Shown: positions 6,280-13,677 of the stretch, piece by piece
Layout: each line of letters begins with the position of its first letter
How positions within the stretch are numbered: the stretch's first letter is position 1
NCBI RefSeq assembly: GCF_934754935.1
Contig: NZ_CAKVJB010000028.1
Coordinates: 1-32,168, forward strand
Direction: 5' to 3'
DNA: 32,168 nt
From: an uncultured Holdemanella sp.
GTDB taxonomy: Bacteria > Bacillota_I > Bacilli_A > Erysipelotrichales > Erysipelotrichaceae
Notes under the pieces: model-generated
Database searches by the model: none
What the model saw: the letters and a program-made list of their open reading frames with translations, nothing else
What the model was told of the DNA's origin: nothing
Translations under genes and position numbers: made by a program

Positions 6280-7715
6280 TATGCCTTATGTCCTCCAATC
6301 TGCTCATTTCTCTCTTTGGCCTTAGCCCCCTTCTCAAAATCCGTTCCCTTTAAGATCGAATTCTTTCCATACTTATTTTTGATTTTTAAAGTTACCTTTT
6401 GAAGATCTTTTTCCTTCTTCAAATCCTCTTCGTCCACATTAGAAAACAAATCAATCTGCTCAAAACCACGATTCTTTTCATCCACCACTTCTACTGCTGC
6501 TACATTGATTCTTCGCACCAACAAACTCGGATCCACATACCGATCATATACATCCAATATATTTTGAATTAGAATTGAATTCGCATTTGTCTTTTGTGGT
6601 AAATGGACAATTTTATTTAAACTCTTGGGTAAGATTCTCCCATAAAAATCTACCATTGTCTCACCTGTATAAGATTCATTCGTTTCATAACCAATAGTAA
6701 GAACCACTTTATTTGTCACTAAATGCTTATCCACCAAACTCAAAGCTAAAGATTCCACCATTTCCTTGACTAAAATCTTAGCCTTTTCTTTCTCATACCC
6801 ACAAGATAAGACTTGTCCCGAACCCATACTATTCTTTTCCGGTTTATACGCCTTAATATCTTCCATTGTACAAGACTCATATCCCCAGGCATGATCAATC
6901 AATAGTTCAGCATTTACGCCAAATGTTTTAAACAAAACATCCTCATGTTCTAAGCTAAAGGTACAAAGCTTGCCCATTGTATCTATACCCAATTTATTTA
7001 ATCTTTTCTCATATCCTTTACCAACACGCCAAAAATCTGTTAAAGGCTTATGATTCCACAACAATTTTCGATACCTATATTCATTTAAAGCCGCAACACG
7101 AACCCCATTTTCATCTGGATCTTTATGTTTGGCAACAATATCCATCGCCACCTTGGCAAGATACAGGTTGGTACCAATACCAGCTGTAGCCGTGATGCCA
7201 GTTGTTTCATAAATATCTAGAATCATTTTCATTGCGAACTCTTTTGGTGTTAAATGATACGTATTTAAATATGGTGTCGCATCAATAAATACTTCATCAA
7301 TCGAATATACATGAATATCCTGACTTGAAACATATTTCAAATAAATATTATAAATTTGAGTGCTGATATCCAAATAGTATTTCATTCTAGGAGGCGCAAT
7401 CAAAAAATCAACTTCATACCTAGGATTCTTTTTTAAGATTTCATCATCCGCTGATTTACCATCAAAACGCAAAAATCCCTTTTTCCTTTTGGCATTCACT
7501 TCTCTTACCTTTTGATTCACCTCAAACAAACGACACCTTCCACCAATACCATACTGTTTTAATGAAGGAGATACCGCCAAACATATAGTCTTTTCTGTTC
7601 TTGAAGCATCTGCCACCACAAGATTGGTTTTCAAAGGATCCAATCCTCTAGAAACACATTCACAAGAAGCATAGAAAGACTTTAAATCGATGGCCAAATA
7701 AATCTTAGACTTCAT
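6279..7715 (-). CDS. Y-family DNA polymerase (ImpB/UmuC/UvrX type)
   Basis: A 478-residue error-prone translesion DNA polymerase. The catalytic palm is intact: YLAIDLKSFYASCE gives the first metal Asp (D10), and HVYSIDEVFID gives the DE pair (D140/E141). The steric region CLAVSPSLKQYG follows the family pattern. A helix-hairpin-helix thumb (DFWRVGKGYEKRLNKLGI) sits near residues 220-240 and the little finger occupies the C-terminal 150 residues. The extended C-terminus (VDEEDLKKEK onward) is typical of UvrX-like members rather than DinB. It is flanked by a 54-residue small gene upstream (4-base overlap) and yolD downstream. SOS control is likely, but no LexA box was identified. Confidence 0.93.
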   Translation of the reverse strand: MKSKIYLAIDLKSFYASCECVSRGLDPLKTNLVVADASRTEKTICLAVSPSLKQYGIGGRCRLFEVNQKVREVNAKRKKGFLRFDGKSADDEILKKNPRYEVDFLIAPPRMKYYLDISTQIYNIYLKYVSSQDIHVYSIDEVFIDATPYLNTYHLTPKEFAMKMILDIYETTGITATAGIGTNLYLAKVAMDIVAKHKDPDENGVRVAALNEYRYRKLLWNHKPLTDFWRVGKGYEKRLNKLGIDTMGKLCTFSLEHEDVLFKTFGVNAELLIDHAWGYESCTMEDIKAYKPEKNSMGSGQVLSCGYEKEKAKILVKEMVESLALSLVDKHLVTNKVVLTIGYETNESYTGETMVDFYGRILPKSLNKIVHLPQKTNANSILIQNILDVYDRYVDPSLLVRRINVAAVEVVDEKNRGFEQIDLFSNVDEEDLKKEKDLQKVTLKIKNKYGKNSILKGTDFEKGAKAKERNEQIGGHKA

Positions 7716-7876
7716 GAACGCGTAATCTTTTTAAGAAGACCATTCAATTCATCTAAACTAGAAGTCACTTCATGCAATGTACTTCTTAATGTAGGAATCA
7801 TCTGTTTCATTTCTTCTTTTACAGCTTGTTTCTTTTTTTTCTTCTGATATTTCTTCAAAATATTTATTATATTCAT
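7712..7876 (-). CDS. Small basic coiled-coil protein (54 aa) in polymerase Y operon
   Basis: A 54-residue frame starting MNIINILKKYQKKKKKQ, with a lysine-rich N-terminal half followed by an amphipathic helix (LRSTLHEVTSSLDELNGLL). A longer reading from 7906 would overlap the GNAT gene. ATG 7876 is preferred because GGAG lies about 10 bases upstream, next to the GNAT stop. Its end overlaps the start of the polymerase gene by 4 bases, so it is part of the same coupled operon. It may be an accessory factor of the polymerase, but there is no recognised domain; this is inference from position only. Confidence 0.65.
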   Translation of the reverse strand: MNIINILKKYQKKKKKQAVKEEMKQMIPTLRSTLHEVTSSLDELNGLLKKITRS

Positions 7877-7878
7877 CT

Positions 7879-8358
7879 TTAAAACTCCAATCGCATCTGA
7901 TACCAAACTACACCACCATGAACACTTGAGGATACGCCCTCATTTTTAAATCCAAACTGACTATAGTAAGGCACCAATCTATCTTTACAAGTTAACACTA
8001 AGCCTTTTCGCTTTTCTTGTCTAGCCAAATCAATCATCGCATTCATGATCTTTGCGGCATTTCCCTGTCTTTGATAATCCGGCAATGTATTTAAGCCAAA
8101 TATCATTTGCCAATCACCATCTTCATCATGCATCGAAGCATCACTATACATTTCATCTGTTAAATCTCTTTGGTTTGTACAAAAACCATCAATAAAACTA
8201 ATCAATCGATCCTCTTCAAACAATAAAAGAAAATGATTCGCATATACATTTAATCGTTCCTGAATCTCTTTTGAAGTTGCTGCTTCATTCGGTGGAAAAC
8301 AAGTCGCCTCTACCTTAGATAAAATTTCTGCATCTTCTTTTGTTCCTTTTCGAATCAT
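7879..8358 (-). CDS. GNAT-family N-acetyltransferase
   Basis: A 159-residue acetyl-CoA-dependent transferase. The fold can be followed: IRKGTKEDAEILSKVEATCFPP as the first strand and helix, then FEEDRLISFIDGF, then the acetyl-CoA pyrophosphate-binding motif A as LPDYQRQGNAAKIMNAMIDLA (a QxxGxA-type loop at about residues 114-122). The C-terminal KDRLVPYYSQFGFKNEG is the usual GNAT ending. Its start has an excellent ribosome site (GGGAGGTGATA). It leads the leftward operon with the small protein, polymerase Y and YolD, 3 bases before the 54-residue gene. The acceptor substrate is unknown. Confidence 0.92.
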   Translation of the reverse strand: MIRKGTKEDAEILSKVEATCFPPNEAATSKEIQERLNVYANHFLLLFEEDRLISFIDGFCTNQRDLTDEMYSDASMHDEDGDWQMIFGLNTLPDYQRQGNAAKIMNAMIDLARQEKRKGLVLTCKDRLVPYYSQFGFKNEGVSSSVHGGVVWYQMRLEF

Positions 8359-8379
8359 GGTATCACCTCCCGATAATTA

Positions 8380-8409
8380 TACCAAAAAAGAAGTGATTAC
8401 TCACTTCTT
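8380..8409 (-). terminator. Terminator of fused ABC transporter gene
   Basis: Read leftward, AAGAAGTGA (8409-8401), loop GTAA, TCACTTCTT (8396-8388), then TTTTTGG. The hairpin overlaps the stop codon of the ABC transporter and sits just upstream of the GNAT ribosome site. Confidence 0.85.
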
Positions 8410-10964
8410 AATGCCTCTACAGGATCTTTTTTACTCGCAATCTTGGATGGAATCAAACCTGCAAGAATGGTTAATACTAAATCAATTAAAATCAAGAATA
8501 CAGCTCCATTCACAGGTAATTTGGCAATATGAGCTACACCTGTCATATTTTCAACCACCATACTGATTGGAACATTTAATGCAAGTGTAATCAGAATACC
8601 TAAGACACCACTAATCAAACCAATAATAAATGTTTCTGCATTGAATACACGCGTAATATCTTTCTTACTGGCACCAATTGATCGTAGAATACCAATCTCT
8701 TTTGTACGCTCTAATACTGAAATATAAGTTATAATACCAATCATAATACTTGATACAATTAAAGATACAGACACAAAGGCAATCAAAACATAACTAATAA
8801 TATTGACGACACTTGTCACAGAACTTAACATTGTTCCAATAAAATCATTGTATGTGATCACATTACTTTTTGTCTGCTTCTTATTATAAGAAGTGATCAA
8901 ATCACCCAACTTTTCTTTTCCATCAAAGCTTGACGCATATAAAGAAATCTTTGTTGGATTTGAGTAATCCACAACACCAAGCTTAGTTAAATTCGAATCA
9001 TATGTCGCATTGATATTCTCATTATACGTATTCATATAATTCATCAACTCTTCTTGCGACATACTTGAAAGCTGCATCATCTGCTCATTTGTAAGATTTG
9101 ACATGCTCATCTTTTGACCTGACGCAAACTCGGTCTGCGTAAAAATATTGATATTTGGATTTTCCTTTTGTTCTTTTACAATTTGAGCATTCTCCGTCTT
9201 TTCTGTTACATAACGCTCCATAGCCTTTGTATAATACACACCACCCATTGTTGGTTGTGAAACTGTAGATTCACTTGGCTTAATGATTCCAACTACCTTG
9301 ATTTCAGGACTACTCGCTACAACATCCTTCATATATGCTTCGTTTTCACTTTGATTGATCCACAAACCATTTACCTTTTGGTATAAATCACTATTTAGAA
9401 CCAATCTAAATTTTAGATTTAAGATATCATCCACACTGTACGATTCTAGATTCGTCTTTGAAATCTTGTCCGTTTCTCCATTTAAAATCTTCTGATAATT
9501 TTTAACCAATTCATCCTGATCCAACAAGCCCAAAGAATAAAGAGCGTAATCCGTTATCTCATTATTCTCATCAACCTCTAATACTACTTCATTATAGTTT
9601 GTTGGCCACTTACCTTCGACAAGCTGATACTCATCATCACGAAGCTTTTTCGATTTGGGTAAAGATAGCCATACTTGATCATTCGTCATCGAGCTTGAAT
9701 CCATAAATTGCGATTGAATGGACATCATATCTGACATTCCTAATTTATCCAACAAACCATTGGGAGACACTTGCACTAAACCAAAATCTGTATTTTCATT
9801 ATATACTTGAAGATTTAGATTATAGTCATACTCGATTGCCTTCGCCGTCTTTCTAAATTCCTTACCCTTACTACTTTCAATATACGATTTAAAAGCCGAT
9901 AAATTATTCTTCTTTGAACTCGATAAAGACTCTAATACATCCTCAACATAAGGACGAGAATAGATTTTAGAATCCTTATGTTCTTCTGTCTTTTTCTTCA
10001 TTCCCATCATTGTTGTCATTAAAGTCGACATATCACTAGAACTCGATTGAATCTCAATGGGATAACTTGCCATTGTATCATTTTCCATTTGATCAATATA
10101 TGACTGCATACCATTCGATAAAGACATAATCAAGGCAATTCCAATAATTCCAATACTTCCGGCAAAAGATGTTAAAAATGTACGTGCCTTTTTTGTCATT
10201 AAGTTATTTAAACTCAATGAACAAGCCATTTTAAATGACATGCCAGGCCTTTTCAAAATACTTGTATCCACATTGGTATCTGATTCACTAAAAGGATTAG
10301 AATCCGATACTAAAGTACCATCTTTTAAACGAATGATTCGACTCGAATATTTATCGGCCAATTGCGGATTGTGTGTAACCATAATGACAAGCTTATCTTT
10401 AGAGATTTCCTTTAAGATTTCCATGATTTGCACACTTGTGGCACTATCCAAAGCTCCCGTTGGCTCATCGGCTAGAATAATGTCTGGATTATTGACAATG
10501 GCACGGGCAATAGCCACACGTTGCATTTGTCCACCCGACATCTGGGTTGGCTTTTTATGGATTTGATCCGATAAGCCCACCTTATTCAAAGCCTCAATAG
10601 CTCTTTTTCTTCTTTCCTCTTTATTTACACCAGTAAGTGTTAAAGCCAATTCCACATTACTTAAAACACTTTGATGCATAATTAGATTATAAGATTGAAA
10701 CACAAAACCAACCTGATGATTACGATACGTATCCCAGTCTTTATCACTATAATCCTTCGTGCTTTTTCCATTAATGATTAAATCACCCGAAGTATAATGA
10801 TCTAAACCACCAATAATATTTAAAAATGTAGTCTTACCACATCCACTCTGTCCAAGTATGGAAACAAATTCATGTTCACGAAAAGAAAGAGATACATCTC
10901 TTAAGGCATGTACCGTTTCATCTCCTGAAACATAGTCTTTAATAATATTTTTACATTGAAGCAT
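8397..10964 (-). CDS. Fused ABC transporter ATPase-permease (MacB/FtsX type)
   Basis: An 855-residue inner-membrane transporter subunit with ATPase and permease in one chain. The ATPase is at residues 1-225, with Walker A GQSGCGKTT (38-46), Q-loop FVFQS (about 87-91), signature MSGGQ (142-146), Walker B DIILADEPTG (161-170) and H-loop MVTHN. Then comes one membrane span (FAGSIGIIGIALIMSL, about 268-285), a large extracytoplasmic domain of about 400 residues, and three C-terminal spans with the FtsX-like block LERTKEIGILRSIGASKKDI. This is the mechanotransmission architecture of MacB/BceB-like systems, probably working as a homodimer in export or envelope-stress/antimicrobial defence. It is divergently transcribed from a TetR regulator, its likely repressor. 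The substrate is unknown. Confidence 0.94.
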   Translation of the reverse strand: MLQCKNIIKDYVSGDETVHALRDVSLSFREHEFVSILGQSGCGKTTFLNIIGGLDHYTSGDLIINGKSTKDYSDKDWDTYRNHQVGFVFQSYNLIMHQSVLSNVELALTLTGVNKEERRKRAIEALNKVGLSDQIHKKPTQMSGGQMQRVAIARAIVNNPDIILADEPTGALDSATSVQIMEILKEISKDKLVIMVTHNPQLADKYSSRIIRLKDGTLVSDSNPFSESDTNVDTSILKRPGMSFKMACSLSLNNLMTKKARTFLTSFAGSIGIIGIALIMSLSNGMQSYIDQMENDTMASYPIEIQSSSSDMSTLMTTMMGMKKKTEEHKDSKIYSRPYVEDVLESLSSSKKNNLSAFKSYIESSKGKEFRKTAKAIEYDYNLNLQVYNENTDFGLVQVSPNGLLDKLGMSDMMSIQSQFMDSSSMTNDQVWLSLPKSKKLRDDEYQLVEGKWPTNYNEVVLEVDENNEITDYALYSLGLLDQDELVKNYQKILNGETDKISKTNLESYSVDDILNLKFRLVLNSDLYQKVNGLWINQSENEAYMKDVVASSPEIKVVGIIKPSESTVSQPTMGGVYYTKAMERYVTEKTENAQIVKEQKENPNINIFTQTEFASGQKMSMSNLTNEQMMQLSSMSQEELMNYMNTYNENINATYDSNLTKLGVVDYSNPTKISLYASSFDGKEKLGDLITSYNKKQTKSNVITYNDFIGTMLSSVTSVVNIISYVLIAFVSVSLIVSSIMIGIITYISVLERTKEIGILRSIGASKKDITRVFNAETFIIGLISGVLGILITLALNVPISMVVENMTGVAHIAKLPVNGAVFLILIDLVLTILAGLIPSKIASKKDPVEALRSE

Positions 10965-11002
10965 AAAATCCCTCCACTTGAACTTATTATAGAAAATTAT
11001 CT

Positions 11003-11016
11003 ATTGATTTTTCAAT
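11003..11016. promoter_or_regulatory. Palindrome between ABC transporter and TetR genes, candidate operator
   Basis: ATTGA-TTTT-TCAAT lies in the 96-base divergent spacer (10965-11060), where a TetR-type repressor would control both genes. The spacer also holds TGTT-N8-AACA at about 11035-11050. Neither has been proven to be the operator. Confidence 0.4.
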
Positions 11017-11060
11017 CGACTAATAATAACATATTGTTACGAAAGCAACAGGTGTTGATT

Positions 11061-11570
11061 ATGAACAGAAAAATACAAATGACAAAAAGATGTATTCGAG
11101 GAGCTTTATTTGAATGTCTAAAAGAAAAAGACATCAATAAGATTACCATTTCTAGCTTATGTGAAAAGGCCGATATCAATCGTTCAACCTTTTATAAGTA
11201 TTATGGCAGTCAATATGATGTCATTAAAGAAATGGAACAAGAAGTCATCAAACTGATCAATGCACAATTAAATGATCAACCAAAAGAAACTTCTTTTATC
11301 CAATTACTTCAATTTTTAAAATCCAACAAAGAAACTATTAAAATTTTCTTTGAATGCAATGTCGATAATGAATTTCCTAAACAAGTTCTAGCACTCGATT
11401 CCATCAACAATCAGCTTGAAAAAGTTTCACAAAACGATCCATACATCAAAAACTACATTCTTTTTGGATCCTTGGCAACCATTCAACAATGGATCGATGC
11501 CGGATGCATAGAATCTTGTGAAGAAATTGCGAATATCATCAATCACATTGTAGATAAACTGGTGAATTAA
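11061..11570 (+). CDS. TetR/AcrR-family transcriptional regulator
   Basis: A 169-residue repressor-type protein. The N-terminal helix-turn-helix is at about residues 20-48: INKITISSLCEKADINRSTFYKYY, closely matching the TetR signature, followed by GSQYDVIKEMEQE. The remaining 120 residues are helical and form the ligand/dimer domain, reading like the C-terminal domain of DhaS-type TetR proteins. The frame is open back to 10956, but that would overlap the start of the divergent ABC gene. ATG 11061 has AGGTG upstream and gives the normal family length. It probably represses itself and the fused ABC transporter. Its stop overlaps that of the convergent ABC-2 permease gene by 4 bases. Confidence 0.9.
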   Translation: MNRKIQMTKRCIRGALFECLKEKDINKITISSLCEKADINRSTFYKYYGSQYDVIKEMEQEVIKLINAQLNDQPKETSFIQLLQFLKSNKETIKIFFECNVDNEFPKQVLALDSINNQLEKVSQNDPYIKNYILFGSLATIQQWIDAGCIESCEEIANIINHIVDKLVN

Positions 11571-12181
11571 TCAAAAACACGGTTTTTGTATACTCGAATT
11601 GAAATCAGCATGGAAATAAAATATAGAACAAAACTTGTCATCAATAAACCTACACTAAACATAATAGGATCTAATGTATTCAATACAGATTCTATAGATT
11701 CAAAGAATTTAGGAATAAATTGATTTAAGAAAGCGAATAAGAAGGTACATCCAAACACAACCACAAACAATACAATTCTTCCTTTTTCGTTGCCTTCCTT
11801 TAATTGAAACGGCAAAGATAGAGCTAACAACAACAAAGCTGTTGATAAGATTATAAGTGTTTCCATGAAGCCACTTTTACTAAAACAACCTAATATTGTG
11901 ACAAGCACAAAACCAATCCCTGTAATCATCAAAGAAAACAAATATTTTTCTTTCACATAATCTGATTTAGAAATAGGTAACGTAAACAAAGTCTTTAAGC
12001 CGTGATTGGCTTCATCATACGAAATTGTAGATAAGCTTAATATCGCAAGAACCATCAAAATATAGCCTGTCGCAAATGAAATATCATTTATCCCACCAAC
12101 GATTCCAATGAACAACATAAACAATATGACTTTCTTACTTTTTATCATCAACAAGAAATCTTTGACTAACAATCCCTTCAT
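11567..12181 (-). CDS. ABC-2 type transporter permease
   Basis: A 204-residue integral membrane protein with about six hydrophobic segments (for example KVILFMLFIGIVGGI, LMVLAILSLSTISY, FSLMITGIGFVLVTIL, IILSTALLLLALSL, VLFVVVFGCTFLFAF and VGLLMTSFVLYFISML). The loop after the second span, SYDEANHGLKTLFTLPISKSDYVKEKY, matches the coupling region of ABC_membrane_5/YtrC-like permeases. It overlaps the ATPase gene by 4 bases, and the pair lies behind a GntR regulator, a layout like the ytr operon of Bacillus. It is likely an exporter linked to envelope stress; the substrate is unknown. Confidence 0.9.
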   Translation of the reverse strand: MKGLLVKDFLLMIKSKKVILFMLFIGIVGGINDISFATGYILMVLAILSLSTISYDEANHGLKTLFTLPISKSDYVKEKYLFSLMITGIGFVLVTILGCFSKSGFMETLIILSTALLLLALSLPFQLKEGNEKGRIVLFVVVFGCTFLFAFLNQFIPKFFESIESVLNTLDPIMFSVGLLMTSFVLYFISMLISIRVYKNRVFD

Positions 12182-12957
12182 ACAGTTTCCCCCTTGATCA
12201 TATATTCCATCAAATCATCAATATGTGCTTTTTCAATGACTAGATTTGGATAGTTTTCTACATAAAATTGTCTTTCATTTGTAAGATAAGTCGAACTTAT
12301 CTTTTTTAATGCATAGCTTAAATCCACAGTTTCATCTACACCCTTTAATAGTGCATAAGATTCTAGATCCTGTTCTTGCAGAATGATTTTTCCTTTTTCA
12401 ATAAAGTAAAATTCATCACACAAACCCTCCAAATCACTTGAGATGTGTGAACTAATCAATATGGAAACCTCTTCATTTTGTTCCATATAATCACGCAACA
12501 AATCTAATACTTCGTTTCGTGCAATAACATCTAAACCACTCGTTGGTTCATCTAACAATAATATTTTCGCATGAAGACTTGTCGCAATAATGATCTTCAA
12601 TTTTGAAAGCATACCTGTAGAATATTCTTTTAATGGTTTCTTTGGATCCAATTCAAATCGACAAATCATAGAATCAAAATAATCACAATCAAAATGTTTA
12701 TACGAGCACTTTAAAATCTTTTTGATTTCTAAAACATTTAAAATCAAACTAAAACTCGAATCATTCCACACGACACCAATTTCTTCTTTATTCACTTGAT
12801 TTGTATGTTTATCGTCATCTTCAATTAAACCAAGATACAATTTAAACAAAGTGGTCTTGCCAGAACCATTTCGACCAATCAAAGCCGTTATTGTTCCTGG
12901 CTTTAATTCAAGTTTACAATCCAATTTAAAATCATTATATGTCTTTACAAATCGCAT
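12178..12957 (-). CDS. ABC transporter ATP-binding protein
   Basis: A 259-residue cytoplasmic ATPase. Walker A is GRNGSGKTT (residues 28-36). The signature loop is degenerate, YSTGM (112-116) instead of LSGGQ, as is common in ABC-2-type exporters of the YtrB/CcmA class. Walker B and the D-loop are LLLDEPTSGLD (133-143), and the H-loop lies in ISSHISSDLE. The C-terminal 60 residues are a family-specific extension. The operon order is gntR (5-base gap), this gene, and the permease (4-base overlap), so it is very likely the motor of the adjacent six-span permease. Confidence 0.93.
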   Translation of the reverse strand: MRFVKTYNDFKLDCKLELKPGTITALIGRNGSGKTTLFKLYLGLIEDDDKHTNQVNKEEIGVVWNDSSFSLILNVLEIKKILKCSYKHFDCDYFDSMICRFELDPKKPLKEYSTGMLSKLKIIIATSLHAKILLLDEPTSGLDVIARNEVLDLLRDYMEQNEEVSILISSHISSDLEGLCDEFYFIEKGKIILQEQDLESYALLKGVDETVDLSYALKKISSTYLTNERQFYVENYPNLVIEKAHIDDLMEYMIKGETV

Positions 12958-12961
12958 ATTC

Positions 12962-13330
12962 TTATTCCTCCATCAAGATATCAAATAAATCTTTGATTTC
13001 TTCTTTTGACAAATCGTAAGATTTCGCTTTATCAAGTACCTTCTCTAAATCCTTTTGGATTTCAACTACACGCTGCTCATGTACCAAGCCAGGATTTACC
13101 CCCAACACAAACGAACCCTTACCTTGAACCGTTCTACATAAGCCATCCGCTTCTAAAATGTCATATGCTTTTTTAACAGTTAAAGCCGATATTTTTAAAT
13201 CTTTTGATAGGCCACGAACACTCGGTAAAGCATCTCCTTCTTTTAACTTACCATCCACAATATTTTGTTTCACTTGATTCACAATCTGTTCATAAATAGG
13301 AATCATTGAACTATTATTGATAATAATCAT
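12962..13330 (-). CDS. GntR-family regulator, YtrA subfamily
   Basis: A 122-residue repressor. The N-terminal winged helix reads IYEQIVNQVKQNIVDGKLKEGDALPSVRGLSKDL, with the recognition part ISALTVKKAYDILEADGL and the wing VQGKGSFV. The short C-terminal tail of about 45 residues, without a ligand domain, is characteristic of YtrA. ATG 13330 is chosen over the upstream ATG at 13372 because GAAGGTGATA lies directly before it and the shorter form fits the family. It controls the ABC-2 exporter operon it begins, probably by autorepression. The Tn7-like left end lies only about 85 bases upstream of its start codon. Confidence 0.92.
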   Translation of the reverse strand: MIIINNSSMIPIYEQIVNQVKQNIVDGKLKEGDALPSVRGLSKDLKISALTVKKAYDILEADGLCRTVQGKGSFVLGVNPGLVHEQRVVEIQKDLEKVLDKAKSYDLSKEEIKDLFDILMEE

Positions 13331-13344
13331 TGTATCACCTTCTA

Positions 13345-13379
13345 TATAACAGTGTATAACAGTATATATCACTTGTAAA
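13345..13379 (-). promoter_or_regulatory. Promoter and possible GntR operator of the ABC-2 operon
   Basis: Reading leftward, TTTACA (13379-13374), a 17-base spacer and TACACT (13356-13351) make a moderate sigma-A promoter. Two direct copies of TATAACAGT (plus strand, 13345-13353 and 13355-13363) lie one helical turn apart over the -10, a likely place for YtrA-type repressor binding. The transposon end stops just before the -35. Confidence 0.5.
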
Positions 13380-13414
13380 GAAAAAAATTAGGATAAAACT
13401 ATCATAATTCAAAT

Positions 13415-13607
13415 TGTCATCGTTAAACTATAACGTGCATATAGAAACTAAGCCGTGCATTTAGCAAATTCTGCCCGCAGGTCGATGTTAAACTAAGCCG
13501 TGCATTTAGCGAGACAGAACACAAACCGTTAAACTAAAAACGGGTAATACACACTTGAAACGGTGAAACTAAGAACGGGTAACGTAGTCTAGAATTAGAC
13601 TAAAAAG
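13415..13607 (+). repeat. Left-end repeat array (candidate TnsB-binding sites)
   Basis: Five related repeats share the core (T/G)AAACTA(A/T): 13421-13440 (CGTTAAACTATAACGTGCAT), 13444-13465, 13487-13510, 13528-13547 and 13563-13583. A weaker sixth, TTAGACTAAAAAG, lies at 13595-13607. Copies 2 and 3 share a GCCGTGCATTTAGC tail, while copies 4 and 5 share AACGGGTAA. Such arrays mark the transposase-binding ends of Tn7 relatives, and the core resembles the TTAAACT part of the Tn7 TnsB site. The region (about 350 bases between gntR and tnsC) otherwise holds only the tnsC terminator and a hairpin, TGTTTA...TAAACA, at about 13620-13648. Confidence 0.75.
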
Positions 13608-13646
13608 ATTCCTTCTCGTGTTTGTTTAGAGTATTCTCTGAGTAAA

Positions 13647-13677
13647 CAAAAAAGCAAAGAAACATTGAGTCTCTTTG
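13647..13677 (-). terminator. Terminator of the tniQ-tnsABC operon
   Basis: Read leftward, CAAAGA (13677-13672), an 11-base loop, TCTTTG (13660-13655), then CTTTTTTG. It begins right after the tnsC stop. A near-identical hairpin follows the second tnsC at 32094-32116. Confidence 0.8.

Noticed and set aside
13421..13583. CRISPR array
   Set aside because: Repeats are short, degenerate, irregularly spaced and adjacent to tnsC; no cas genes occur in the window. They fit transposon end sites.
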